From Pseudomonas rhizosphaerae (GTDB lineage Bacteria > Pseudomonadota > Gammaproteobacteria > Pseudomonadales > Pseudomonadaceae): a stretch of DNA of 64,000 nt. The notes below the pieces were generated by a model that ran no database searches, had not been told where the DNA came from, and worked only from the letters and a program-made list of their open reading frames with translations. Where the stretch lies: positions 2,666,001 to 2,730,000 of the forward strand of contig NZ_CP009533.1 in assembly GCF_000761155.1 (NCBI RefSeq), given 5' to 3'. The position numbers were made by a program, and so were the translations under genes. Below are positions 8,772 to 16,760 of this stretch, piece after piece. How positions within the stretch are numbered: position 1 is the stretch's first letter; each line of letters starts with the position of its first letter.

Positions 8772-10058
8772 TCAGACGGCGCTGGCTTCGTCGTGCAGCG
8801 CAGCGACAGGTTCGGACTGGGCGGCGTCGTGCGCGGCCTGCGAGGCGCGCCAGGCAGCATTCGGGCTGATGCCGTTGAGGTAGTAGTTGCCCAGTGCGCG
8901 TTCGCGGTAGATCGCGGGGTTATGCGAGGCCAGCGTGCGCGCGTTGCGCCAGTGCCGGTCCAGGCGCCGCGACTGGCTGGTGGCCGAGGCACCGCCAACT
9001 TCGAACAACAGCGTGGTGGCCTCCAGCACCTGCTCCAGCACGATCTGCTGAGCCTGAAAGGCGCGCACTTCGGCCTCGGTGTAATGGGCTTCACTGGCCT
9101 GCCCGGCGCGTTCGGCCTCGTAGACGTTCTGCAACACCTGGGCGACCGCCAGCACCTGGGTCTGCGCGGCATAAGCCAGGCTCGAGAGGCGACCGACGAC
9201 GCGCTGTACGAGTGGATCTTCCTTGGGGCTGGACTGGCCTGGCACGCCAAAAGCGCGGGTACGGCCTTGGACGAATTCGCTGGCATCGCGCAGCACCGCC
9301 CGGGCGATCCCGGCCAGGGTCGCCAGGTGAAACAGCTGATAAAACGCCGAAATGTACGACTCGGGACGCTGCTCGCCGGCCGCATAGCGACGCAACACGT
9401 ACTCGGACGGCACCGGGACATTGTCGAAACGCGTGGTGCCGCTGCCCGACAGGCGCTGGCCGAAGCCGTCCCAGTCGTCATCGCGGGTCACGCCGGGCGC
9501 GTTGGTCGGCACCGAGACGCTGACGAAGTCCTCGCCGGTCAGCGCCGACACGGCGATCCAGTCGGCGTACAGGGTGCCGGTGCAGTAAAACTTCTTGCCG
9601 TCCAGACGCCAGCGCTGCTCACCTTCGGGCGTCAGGGTCACGCTCTGCTTGCTGGTGTCGGTACGCTCGGCCATGGCGGCGCCCCACAGATCACCGGCAA
9701 CCACCTTGCCCAGCCAGTACGCCTGGGACTCGGCTTCGTCGCGGGACAGGCGGCCTTCGACGAAGCCGAAATGCGCGCGCAGGATGTGCGGCAGATTAGA
9801 GTCGGCCTCGGCCAGCTCGATCAGCAGCTCGAACAATTGCGGCAGGCTGGCGCCACCGCCGCCCTGCTCGCGAGGCACGCGCAGCGCCCCGAAGCCGGCC
9901 TCACGCAGCCAGTTCACCGCATCGAAGGCCAGCTCGCGCTGCTGCTCGCGGGCCAGCGCAGTGTCCTCGATGCGCGTGAAGATCTCGGCAAAGGGGGCCC
10001 GCAGACGGGCGTAGTCGGAAGCCAGCGGAAAACCGCCGGTACGCTGTTCAACACTCAT
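8772..10058 (-). CDS. Acyl-CoA dehydrogenase-family flavin monooxygenase (DszC/SfnB-like)
   Basis: The protein of about 428 residues has the acyl-CoA dehydrogenase fold (N-terminal helical, middle beta and C-terminal helical domains). It resembles the DszC/SfnB branch, in which the fold serves flavin-dependent oxygenation and not acyl-CoA oxidation. The blocks RLDGKKFYCTGTLYADWIAV and DDDWDGFGQRLSGSGTT fit that branch. The ATG at 10058 is preferred over the one at 10076 because AAGGA lies at good spacing before it. It follows the DppB-like permease gene and precedes the DszA-like monooxygenase gene. The family is clear; the DszC-type reaction is inferred from sequence flavour and neighbours. 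Confidence 0.87.
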   Translation of the reverse strand: MSVEQRTGGFPLASDYARLRAPFAEIFTRIEDTALAREQQRELAFDAVNWLREAGFGALRVPREQGGGGASLPQLFELLIELAEADSNLPHILRAHFGFVEGRLSRDEAESQAYWLGKVVAGDLWGAAMAERTDTSKQSVTLTPEGEQRWRLDGKKFYCTGTLYADWIAVSALTGEDFVSVSVPTNAPGVTRDDDWDGFGQRLSGSGTTRFDNVPVPSEYVLRRYAAGEQRPESYISAFYQLFHLATLAGIARAVLRDASEFVQGRTRAFGVPGQSSPKEDPLVQRVVGRLSSLAYAAQTQVLAVAQVLQNVYEAERAGQASEAHYTEAEVRAFQAQQIVLEQVLEATTLLFEVGGASATSQSRRLDRHWRNARTLASHNPAIYRERALGNYYLNGISPNAAWRASQAAHDAAQSEPVAALHDEASAV

Positions 10059-10106
10059 GATCATTCCTTGCGTCATCGGGCTGCCGAGCAGCCATGAAAA
10101 TTTGGG

Positions 10107-11042
10107 TCATGCGGACTTCACTCGCGGGTCGACCCAGTGGTTGATCAGGTCCACCACCAGGTTCACCGCCACATAGATCGCCGCCGCCAACAGGGTGATG
10201 CCCAAGACCATGGGCACGTCCTTGGCATTGGCGGCATCGAGCATCAGCCGGCCGATGCCTTGGCGGGAAAACAGCAACTCCACGATCACCGCCCCGCCCA
10301 GCAGGCTGGCGAACACGAAGCCGGCCAGGGTCACCAGTGGCACCAGCGCATGGCGCAGGGCATGGCGCAGGCGCACGCCGGTTTCGGACATGCCCCGGGC
10401 GCGCGCCATGGCGATGAAGGGTTGGTCGAGGATGTCTTCCAGTTCCTGACGCAGCACCTGGGTCAGTACGGCGGCGAGTGGTAGGGCCAGGGCCAGGGTC
10501 GGCAGGATCAGCGACTGCCAACTGCCCGATCCGGAAGGCGGCAGTACATGCCAGTGAAAGGCGAACACCAGCAGCAACAGGATGCCGATGACGAACGAAG
10601 GCGCCGACGACAGCACCAGCTCGGTCCCCGACACCAGCGAGCGCACCCACGGGCTGCGCTTGGCCGTGGTGATCGCGCTGATGACCGACAGCAGCACGGC
10701 CACCAGCGCCGCGCAGATCGACAGCTGCACCGTGGCGCCGATCTGTGCGCCAATCGCCCGCGTGACCGGAATGCGCAGGCGATAGGACTCGCCCAGATCG
10801 CCCTGGACCAGGCGAGCGATGTAGTGGCCGTACTGCACGATCAGCGGCTGATCGAGGCCATACTCGGCGCGCACCCGCACGATCATCTCCGGGGTCGGCA
10901 TGGATTCCGGGCCGCCGAGAATGGCCAGTGCGGGGTCGCCACCGCTGAGGTTGATGGCCAGAAAGGTCAGGCTGGCCGCGCCCCACAGCACTCCGGCACC
11001 GGCCAGTAGCCGCCAGAAAATCCTGATCGCGATACTGTTCAT
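10107..11042 (-). CDS. Dipeptide-type ABC transporter permease (DppB-like)
   Basis: The 311-residue inner-membrane permease has the DppB/NikB layout: a first helix at residues 9-30, a long periplasmic segment including GEYGLDQPLIVQYGHYIARL-like sequence, then five helices. The coupling region is MARARGMSETGVRLRHALRH. Its ATG overlaps the stop of the upstream binding-protein gene by four bases (ATGA). It would form a heterodimer with the DppC-like permease at 5415-6305. Confidence 0.92.
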   Translation of the reverse strand: MNSIAIRIFWRLLAGAGVLWGAASLTFLAINLSGGDPALAILGGPESMPTPEMIVRVRAEYGLDQPLIVQYGHYIARLVQGDLGESYRLRIPVTRAIGAQIGATVQLSICAALVAVLLSVISAITTAKRSPWVRSLVSGTELVLSSAPSFVIGILLLLVFAFHWHVLPPSGSGSWQSLILPTLALALPLAAVLTQVLRQELEDILDQPFIAMARARGMSETGVRLRHALRHALVPLVTLAGFVFASLLGGAVIVELLFSRQGIGRLMLDAANAKDVPMVLGITLLAAAIYVAVNLVVDLINHWVDPRVKSA

Positions 11043-12772
11043 TCAGCCTCCTTTTGCAGCCACAGGCTGGGCAGGAAAACGGTGTTGTGGGAGGTGTCGA
11101 AAATCACCCCGGCAAGGCGTTTGGAATACGCCACCAGCACATGGCTCTCGAACGACGGCACCACCGGCACTAACTCGGCCAGACGCTGCTGTGCCTTGCT
11201 GTACAGCGGTTGCAACTGCGCCGGATCGTGACTGCGCCGCGCCGCGGCCAACAGTCGATCCAGCTCGGCATCGCGAAAGCGACCGGCGTTCTGGCCGATG
11301 CGTTTTTCCGAGGTGATGGAGTCGCTGTGGTAGAGGATGTACAGGCCGTCCGGTGTATTGGTGTGCCAGTAACCGCCGCCAATCATCTGGAAATCGCCGG
11401 CATAGCGGCGGTCGGTCGCCTGCGCCACCGGCAGCAGTTCGATGCGCAGCTGGAAACCGAGCTTTTTCAGGTCCGCCTGAATCGCTACCGCCACGGCGCT
11501 GGAGAAGCTCGGGCTCTCGGTGGCCAACAACGTCGCTCCCAGCCGCTGGCCGTTGCGGGTGCGATACCCCCCAGGGTCACGCGCGGTCCAGCCCGCCTCG
11601 TCGAGGGCAGCGTTGGCCGCCTTGGGGTCGTAGGCCAGCACGTCCTTGTAGGCCGGGTCGTAATAGCGCGTATTGGCGGCGAGGAAATCAGCCTTGGGCC
11701 GGAACTCGCCAAAACCGATGATCCAGGCCAGGCCCTCGCGGTCGATGCCCTTGGCCACCGCACGACGCACGCGCACATCGTCGAACGGCGCCTTTTCCAC
11801 GTTGAAGGTCAGGCTGCGAAACGGATTGCCCTTGCGAATGCGGCTGCGCAGGGTCAGCGCCGTCGACTCGCGAATGCCCTTGGCATTCTGCGGCGGCGCA
11901 TCCAGGGTCAGGTCGGACTGTCCGGCCTCCAGTGAGGTGAAGCGGATCATCGCCTCGGGCACGAAACTCAGCTCGATGCGGTCGAGGTAGGCTTCGCCCT
12001 GGTGGCGTGTGACTGGCGGGGACCAGTCATAGCCTTCGCGGCGCACGAACACCGCGCCCTGGTCGCGGGTGTAGCTGTGCAGCACGAACGGTCCGGAGCC
12101 GACCGGATGCTCGGCTATCGATTTCGGCGCCTCGAGAATCTGCTTCGGCGAGATCATCCCCAGCCAGGACTGCGCCAGCACGTCGAGAAACGGCGAGTAG
12201 GGTTCGCGCAAGGTGGCCTCGAAGGTGTACTCGTCGAGCACTCGCCCCTGCACGTAGGGCGCAATGTAAGCCGCAGCCAGCGGTGATTTGGTGGCCGGAT
12301 CGCGCATGTGCTCGAGGTTGATCTTCACTGCCTGGGCGTTGAAGAGCTCGCCATCGCTGAATGTCACGCCCTCGCGCAGGTGGAAGGTATAGGTCAGGCC
12401 GTCGTCCGACACCTCCCACGATTTGGCCAGCCAGGGCGAGACGTTGCCCTGTTCGTCCTGATAGACCAGGCAGTCGTAGAGCACCCGCCCCAGCCACTGC
12501 ACGTTGCCATGGGAAATGGAATGCACATCGAAGGTGCCGGTGTCGGCCGCGGTGGTCACCCGCAGGGTACCGCCGCGCTTGCCCGGCCCGGCTTCGTGGT
12601 AGTCGCTGGCGGGATAGCTGATCAGGTCGCCGTCGACGATGCCATCGGTACTCGGCGCGCGGGTGACCGGCGTACTGGTGACTTCGGTGCCGGGTGAGCA
12701 CGCCGAAAGCACGAGCATGGCGCCGACCAGTGCTGTTCTGATAAACACGAACGTCATGAGCCGGGCAGCCAT
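11039..12772 (-). CDS. Peptide/nickel-type ABC transporter substrate-binding lipoprotein
   Basis: The 577-residue SBP_bac_5 protein has a lipoprotein signal ending in LSAC (Cys25 from the first Met; a second in-frame Met is at residue 6). The mature part carries the SBP5 signature region PWLAKSWEVSDDGLTYTFHL. It would be anchored to a membrane and feed ligand to the DppB/DppC pair. It is the first intact gene of the monooxygenase-containing operon. Its ATG overlaps by one base the TGA of a truncated TonB-receptor 3' end (TGATG), so it was probably once translated by coupling to a receptor gene. The ligand is unknown; DppA-type peptides are only one of many possibilities for this family. Confidence 0.92.
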   Translation of the reverse strand: MAARLMTFVFIRTALVGAMLVLSACSPGTEVTSTPVTRAPSTDGIVDGDLISYPASDYHEAGPGKRGGTLRVTTAADTGTFDVHSISHGNVQWLGRVLYDCLVYQDEQGNVSPWLAKSWEVSDDGLTYTFHLREGVTFSDGELFNAQAVKINLEHMRDPATKSPLAAAYIAPYVQGRVLDEYTFEATLREPYSPFLDVLAQSWLGMISPKQILEAPKSIAEHPVGSGPFVLHSYTRDQGAVFVRREGYDWSPPVTRHQGEAYLDRIELSFVPEAMIRFTSLEAGQSDLTLDAPPQNAKGIRESTALTLRSRIRKGNPFRSLTFNVEKAPFDDVRVRRAVAKGIDREGLAWIIGFGEFRPKADFLAANTRYYDPAYKDVLAYDPKAANAALDEAGWTARDPGGYRTRNGQRLGATLLATESPSFSSAVAVAIQADLKKLGFQLRIELLPVAQATDRRYAGDFQMIGGGYWHTNTPDGLYILYHSDSITSEKRIGQNAGRFRDAELDRLLAAARRSHDPAQLQPLYSKAQQRLAELVPVVPSFESHVLVAYSKRLAGVIFDTSHNTVFLPSLWLQKEAE

Positions 12773-12846
12773 CAGAAGTTGTAGGTCACACCGGTGAACG
12801 CGCCGAAGCCATCCCCCGGATAGAGCGCGGCCGTGTCAACCCGGGC
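12772..12846 (-). pseudogene. C-terminal remnant of a TonB-dependent receptor
   Basis: The last 24 codons before the TGA encode ARVDTAALYPGDGFGAFTGV and then TYNF. This matches the extreme C-terminus of the two nearby receptors, which end with IIPGDGIGAYAGVQYSFR (13292-15487) and FYPGDAFNVTTGVAFRF (17915-20014). The terminal phenylalanine expected of an outer-membrane barrel is present. Upstream in frame the sequence loses all receptor similarity, so the plug and nearly all of the barrel are gone. The stop overlaps the start of the binding-protein gene (TGATG). Confidence 0.82.
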
Positions 12847-12960
12847 TTGTTCGATGAGGCCAGAAGTAAATCCGGTATAGCGAAAAGCACTGCTGCGCCG
12901 ACTGTTCAGTGACAGCGTAAAGGCATTTAACTTCAACTGTGTTGCTCCCACCCAATGAAT

Positions 12961-12994
12961 ATAAGGCGAGCTTCTATTGGTATAGTCGGACTCG
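12961..12994 (-). promoter_or_regulatory. Candidate promoter/operator motif shared with the TonB-receptor gene at 17915-20014
   Basis: On the minus strand this segment contains CGACTATAC, one base, AATAGA, and then GCTC and CTTAT. An almost identical element lies at 20043-20074, just upstream of an intact TonB receptor. Here it lies about 115 bp upstream of the receptor remnant and the uptake operon, so it may be the surviving promoter of the deleted receptor and now of the operon. The rest of 12847-13165 shows no gene. The regulator is unknown. Confidence 0.55.
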
Positions 12995-13165
12995 GGTGAT
13001 GAAGTCTGCGACGTCATCGATAAAGTTGTGGATTGCAGTGTTCGTGCCAATCGCCAAGTGCCCTGAACAGGGAACTTTATTGATATCAGGTAGCGGCTGG
13101 ATGTTTAAAATGGCCGCAACTGCTTAGTGACTGCTGCCCCAGCAACAGTTGTGAGAGATAGCCCC

Positions 13166-13256
13166 CCGTAGGAGCGGTCCGTGGCCGCGAAGGGCGCAAT
13201 GCGGTCTGCCTGATACACCGCGGTGCCCTCTTCGCGGCCAATGACCGCTCCCACGG
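13166..13256. repeat. REP class C inverted pair (REPIN-like)
   Basis: Two copies in opposite orientation, at about 13166-13193 and 13226-13256, share the core GGAGCGGTC-N-GGCCGCGAA. They are about 32 bp apart, the layout of a REP doublet. A partial further copy is at 13267-13284. The class also occurs at 15721-15968 and 28950-29027. Confidence 0.78.
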
Positions 13257-13291
13257 TAGGTACGATGATCGCTCCTACGGTAGGCATTGAA

Positions 13292-15487
13292 TTACCGGAA
13301 GCTGTACTGCACCCCCGCATACGCACCTATACCATCCCCCGGAATGATCGCCCTGACATCGTTGCCGTTGGCATTGAACGTCGGGCTGATGGAGGCGGCG
13401 TACTTCTCGTCGGTCAGATTGCGCAGGTCCAGATAGACATTCCAATCCTTCTTCGGCGAATCCCAGCCCAGTATCGCGCCCCACAGGTTGTAAGAACCGG
13501 CGTCCTTGGTGTTGGCAAAATCCACCGGTGTCTTGGAGGCGTAGTAAGTGTTCACGCCCACATAAACGCCATTGCTGAAGTCATAACGCAGTTCAGCCTG
13601 GTAATTGTGTTTGGGAATGCCGGGCAACCGATTGCTGCCGAACTGCTCATCATCGCGGTAGAAAAAGTCGCTGTAGGTATAGGACTGACGCAGGTGCAAC
13701 GAATCACCATCGTTCTGGTACAGCAGAGAATCCAGACCCAGTTCCACACCCTGGTGAATGGTCTTACTGGCGTTGTATTCGGAGGTCAGCGCATCGGCGG
13801 TGGAAGTGGCCTCTCTGATGATCACCGAGAGCAGCTCATCCTGCACGTGGGACCGATAGAACGTCAGGTCCCAGTTGTTGTTGCCGAACTGCCCACGGGT
13901 GCCGAATTCCAACGTATCGGCAATCTGCGGTTCAAGCTTCTGTCCACCGGAATTGAGCCCGGTAGCCGGCCCGGACGTGAACACCTGCGCACCGGATACA
14001 TAAGCCCACGATTGCTGGGCCTCGACCGTTCGACTGAGGTTGCCGAACAGCTGCCAGTTGGGGTTGATCTGATAACGCACGCCCACCCTGGGGGCAAACT
14101 CCCAGTCGTTCTTCTCGATGGGGTTGTTGGGGTTGTCGGCCTCGCCACCCACCGGATACGACACCTTGGCTTTGCGCTGGAACTCCACGGCGGAAAGGCC
14201 TGCGCTCAACCACAGTGTGTTGTCGATCCACTCGGTTTCATTGCTGGCGCTCAACACGGTATCGGAGCCTTCGTACTCAGCCTTGCGCACCAATGCGCCG
14301 GACGGCAGGTTGGCCGTGATACCGGAAGGAATCCGCACCTTGGTTTTAGCGTAAGCATTCAAATGCTCGGTCCGCAGGGCGTTGAAACGCGTGATGCTGT
14401 TCTTGCCGAACAGGGTATCCAGTCGGTCGTACTTCAAACTGGCGGAGTAATCGCTGAAGCCCCAGGTCGTGCGGTTGACGCCCTGTCGCGCGTCGATCGG
14501 ATAGTCGTGGTAGACCAATCCCACTTCCAGGTTGGAATCGTCATCGAAGGTGTATTGGGTCTTGCTCGCTACCCAGGTCGAACCTGGCTGTTTGCGATGG
14601 GCGCGCACGTTCACACTGGCCGGGTTGGCCTGCTCGGGATCGTCCTTGAGTTGCGCGCGGGTGATGTAACCGGGCGTCTCGTTATCGGTGGTGCGGTAAC
14701 GGTAGTAGAGACGGGATTTCAACTGCGGCGAAAACTGGTAGCCGACGTTGCCGGCAAATCCGGCACTCTTGCCTTGGGTCTGGTCCTGAAAACCGTCCGA
14801 CGCCGAGTCGGTGAGGCTGACGTAATAGTCGAGCGCACCCAGCACTTGCCCTGAACTGATCTGACGCTTTTGATAACCGTAGCTACCGGCTTCGTAGCGT
14901 ACTTGCAAGGGCGCGGAATTGTAGCCGGTCTTGGTCACGTAGTTGATCGCACCGCCCAGATACAACGAGCCGATATCGAAAGCATTGCCGCCGCGCAGCA
15001 CTTCGGTATGGCTCAGGCCCAGCGGCTCGAACAGTTCGTAGGGGGTACCACCGGGCCCGGACACCGGCAGGCCGTCGAACAGGTAGAAGATGCCGGCGCG
15101 GAAATAACCCACGCCCTTGTTGATACCCGACCCACGAATGGAAATCCGTGTGCCGTCGTTGCTGCCGCCGCCCTGCGTGGCGATTACACCGGGCTGCAGA
15201 GCGAAGATATCGGTACTGGTCGACACGCGCCCCTTTTCGATGGTCGCCGAATCGACATAGTTGACCCCGCCTGCCACTTCCTTCAAAGCCGTTTCGGCGC
15301 GTTGGTTCTCGTCCAGCCTGGCACCCTGAACAACTACGGTACTGAGTTGACTGGTCGGCTTCTGCTCGGCCGACTCGCTTACTTGTGCGGCATGAAGTTG
15401 GCCGATAAACAGCAATGTCGCCCCAGCGCCCAGCGCCGACGGCAAGCGACTGCGTGCCGTCGTTGTTGCATTGACTTCCCCGTTCAT
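13292..15487 (-). CDS. TonB-dependent outer-membrane receptor
   Basis: The 731-residue precursor has a signal peptide cleaved near LHAAQ, a TonB-box-like STVVVQGA, a plug domain (about 55-175) with ISIRGSGINKG and IFYLFDGLPVSGPGGTP, and a 22-strand barrel. There is no STN signalling domain, so it is a plain transporter. The closest pattern is the FecA-like receptor type often found beside uptake operons in Pseudomonas. It could bring the same kind of compound into the periplasm for the binding protein at 11039-12772. Its neighbours on this strand are the receptor remnant and, further on, the operon, with a REP pair between. It ends in Phe-Arg, one residue beyond the usual terminal aromatic. 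Ligand unknown. Confidence 0.93.
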   Translation of the reverse strand: MNGEVNATTTARSRLPSALGAGATLLFIGQLHAAQVSESAEQKPTSQLSTVVVQGARLDENQRAETALKEVAGGVNYVDSATIEKGRVSTSTDIFALQPGVIATQGGGSNDGTRISIRGSGINKGVGYFRAGIFYLFDGLPVSGPGGTPYELFEPLGLSHTEVLRGGNAFDIGSLYLGGAINYVTKTGYNSAPLQVRYEAGSYGYQKRQISSGQVLGALDYYVSLTDSASDGFQDQTQGKSAGFAGNVGYQFSPQLKSRLYYRYRTTDNETPGYITRAQLKDDPEQANPASVNVRAHRKQPGSTWVASKTQYTFDDDSNLEVGLVYHDYPIDARQGVNRTTWGFSDYSASLKYDRLDTLFGKNSITRFNALRTEHLNAYAKTKVRIPSGITANLPSGALVRKAEYEGSDTVLSASNETEWIDNTLWLSAGLSAVEFQRKAKVSYPVGGEADNPNNPIEKNDWEFAPRVGVRYQINPNWQLFGNLSRTVEAQQSWAYVSGAQVFTSGPATGLNSGGQKLEPQIADTLEFGTRGQFGNNNWDLTFYRSHVQDELLSVIIREATSTADALTSEYNASKTIHQGVELGLDSLLYQNDGDSLHLRQSYTYSDFFYRDDEQFGSNRLPGIPKHNYQAELRYDFSNGVYVGVNTYYASKTPVDFANTKDAGSYNLWGAILGWDSPKKDWNVYLDLRNLTDEKYAASISPTFNANGNDVRAIIPGDGIGAYAGVQYSFR

Positions 15488-15720
15488 TCCCTGCTCCTGC
15501 TTGACTCATATAACACCGACCTGAAAAAAGACGGTGCTTATTTATTGGCAACAGGGTGATAGCAGAGAGCGTGCCAGCTATTGAGCGGCTGAAACTCGTC
15601 GAAACAGCACGTTAGAGCGGCCAAGTGGCTGCCAGCACACACTTGCTGATGGATAACTGCCTTGATTCGAACACTTGAAACTTTCACTACAGCCCTGTCA
15701 ACAAACACCTGATATCGATT

Positions 15721-15968
15721 ATCCGTGGGAGCGGTCATCGGCCGCGAAGGCTTCACCGCAACTTGCCTGACACACCGCAGCGACCCTTTCGCGGCCACGG
15801 ACCGCTCCTACAAAAAATCCAACCGTACTCATCCGTGGGAGCGGTCATCGGCCGCGAAGGCTTCACCGCAACTTGCCTGACACATCGCAGCGATCCTTTC
15901 GCGGCCGCGGACCGCTCCTACAGAAAATACAATCGCACTCATCCGTGGGCGTGATCATCGTCCGCGAA
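15721..15968. repeat. REP class C doublets in 110-bp tandem repeats
   Basis: A 110-bp unit starting ATCCGTGGGAGCGGTCATCG occurs at 15721-15830 and 15831-15940, with a third truncated copy from 15941. Each full unit contains two REP palindromes in opposite orientation. The flanking sequence 15488-15720 and 15969-16085 has no gene; it should hold the promoters of the receptor gene (minus) and the MgtC-like gene (plus), but none stands out. Confidence 0.85.
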
Positions 15969-16085
15969 GAATTCTTCACCTATTTATCGTGAACAATAAC
16001 CGCCTGAAGTCGTCAGCATGCCTATCGTCAATCTGGAGCCTCGCGCCGCCGACGGCGGGCTTCACCCTTACCAAGGAGGTCAACC

Positions 16086-16760
16086 ATGCTCACCGACTGG
16101 GAAATGTGCATTCGCCTACTGCTGGCTGCCCTGCTCGGCAGCCTGATCGGGCTCGAACGCGAGCGGCTGTTGTGGGCCGCAGGCCTGCGTACTCACATGC
16201 TGGTCTGCGTGGGTTCGTGCCTGCTCATGATCGTATCGTCGTTCGGCTTTCAGGATGCCCTGGCCATGGCGCACACCGAACTCGACCCCTCGCGGGTGGC
16301 GGCGCAGGTGGTCTCGGGCATCGGTTTCCTGGGCGCCGGCTCGATCCTGCTGCGCGGCGAAGTGATTCGCGGACTCACCACGGCGGCCAGCCTCTGGACG
16401 GTCGCCGCCATCGGCCTGTCGGTAGGCGGTGGGCTGTACGTGGTCAGCACCGCCGCCACCTTTATCATTCTGGTGATCCTGATCGCCATAAAACCTATGG
16501 AGCGGGTCTACCGCAACCGCGTGCAGGTCCATGTCATCAAACTGATCGCCCCATCGCAGACGCTTTCCCTGAAAAAGGTCAACGAAGTGATGGGCAACCG
16601 CGCGGGCAAGGTCAGACAGTTCATCGTCGAAAAAGGCAATCGTGACGACACCGACAGCATCACCATCGAACTCAAACGCACTTCAGGCGCGCAGGCCAAG
16701 CAGATACTGGAGCAACTGCTGACCATCGACGGGGTTCAGGAGGATGCTTCCAGCCAGTGA
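16086..16760 (+). CDS. MgtC/SapB family inner-membrane protein
   Basis: The 224-residue protein has an N-terminal MgtC/SapB domain of four to five helices with the conserved motifs LGSLIGLERE, GLRTHMLVCVGS, VVSGIGFLGAGSILL and RGLTTAASLWTVAAIGL, followed by a C-terminal cytosolic ACT-like region (about 150-224). MgtC proteins help cells grow in low magnesium and inside hosts and modulate the F-ATPase or cation transporters. A strong AAGGAGG ribosome-binding site precedes the ATG. No Mg-responsive leader could be recognised upstream. The 3' end overlaps the convergent acetyltransferase gene by 25 bp. Confidence 0.93.
   Translation: MLTDWEMCIRLLLAALLGSLIGLERERLLWAAGLRTHMLVCVGSCLLMIVSSFGFQDALAMAHTELDPSRVAAQVVSGIGFLGAGSILLRGEVIRGLTTAASLWTVAAIGLSVGGGLYVVSTAATFIILVILIAIKPMERVYRNRVQVHVIKLIAPSQTLSLKKVNEVMGNRAGKVRQFIVEKGNRDDTDSITIELKRTSGAQAKQILEQLLTIDGVQEDASSQ

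Noticed and set aside
12847..13050. Upstream extension of the receptor remnant to a 92-codon protein
   Set aside because: Residues before ARVDTAALYPGD show no receptor similarity, and the frame crosses the probable promoter motif; it is likely non-coding.
13223..14854. 543-codon plus-strand open frame opposite the TonB receptor at 13292-15487
   Set aside because: The receptor is certain, and the antisense frame starts within a REP pair and lacks any family features.
15960..16085. Magnesium-responsive leader for the MgtC-like gene
   Set aside because: No leader ORF or convincing alternating hairpins could be recognised by eye; only a small GC hairpin is seen.
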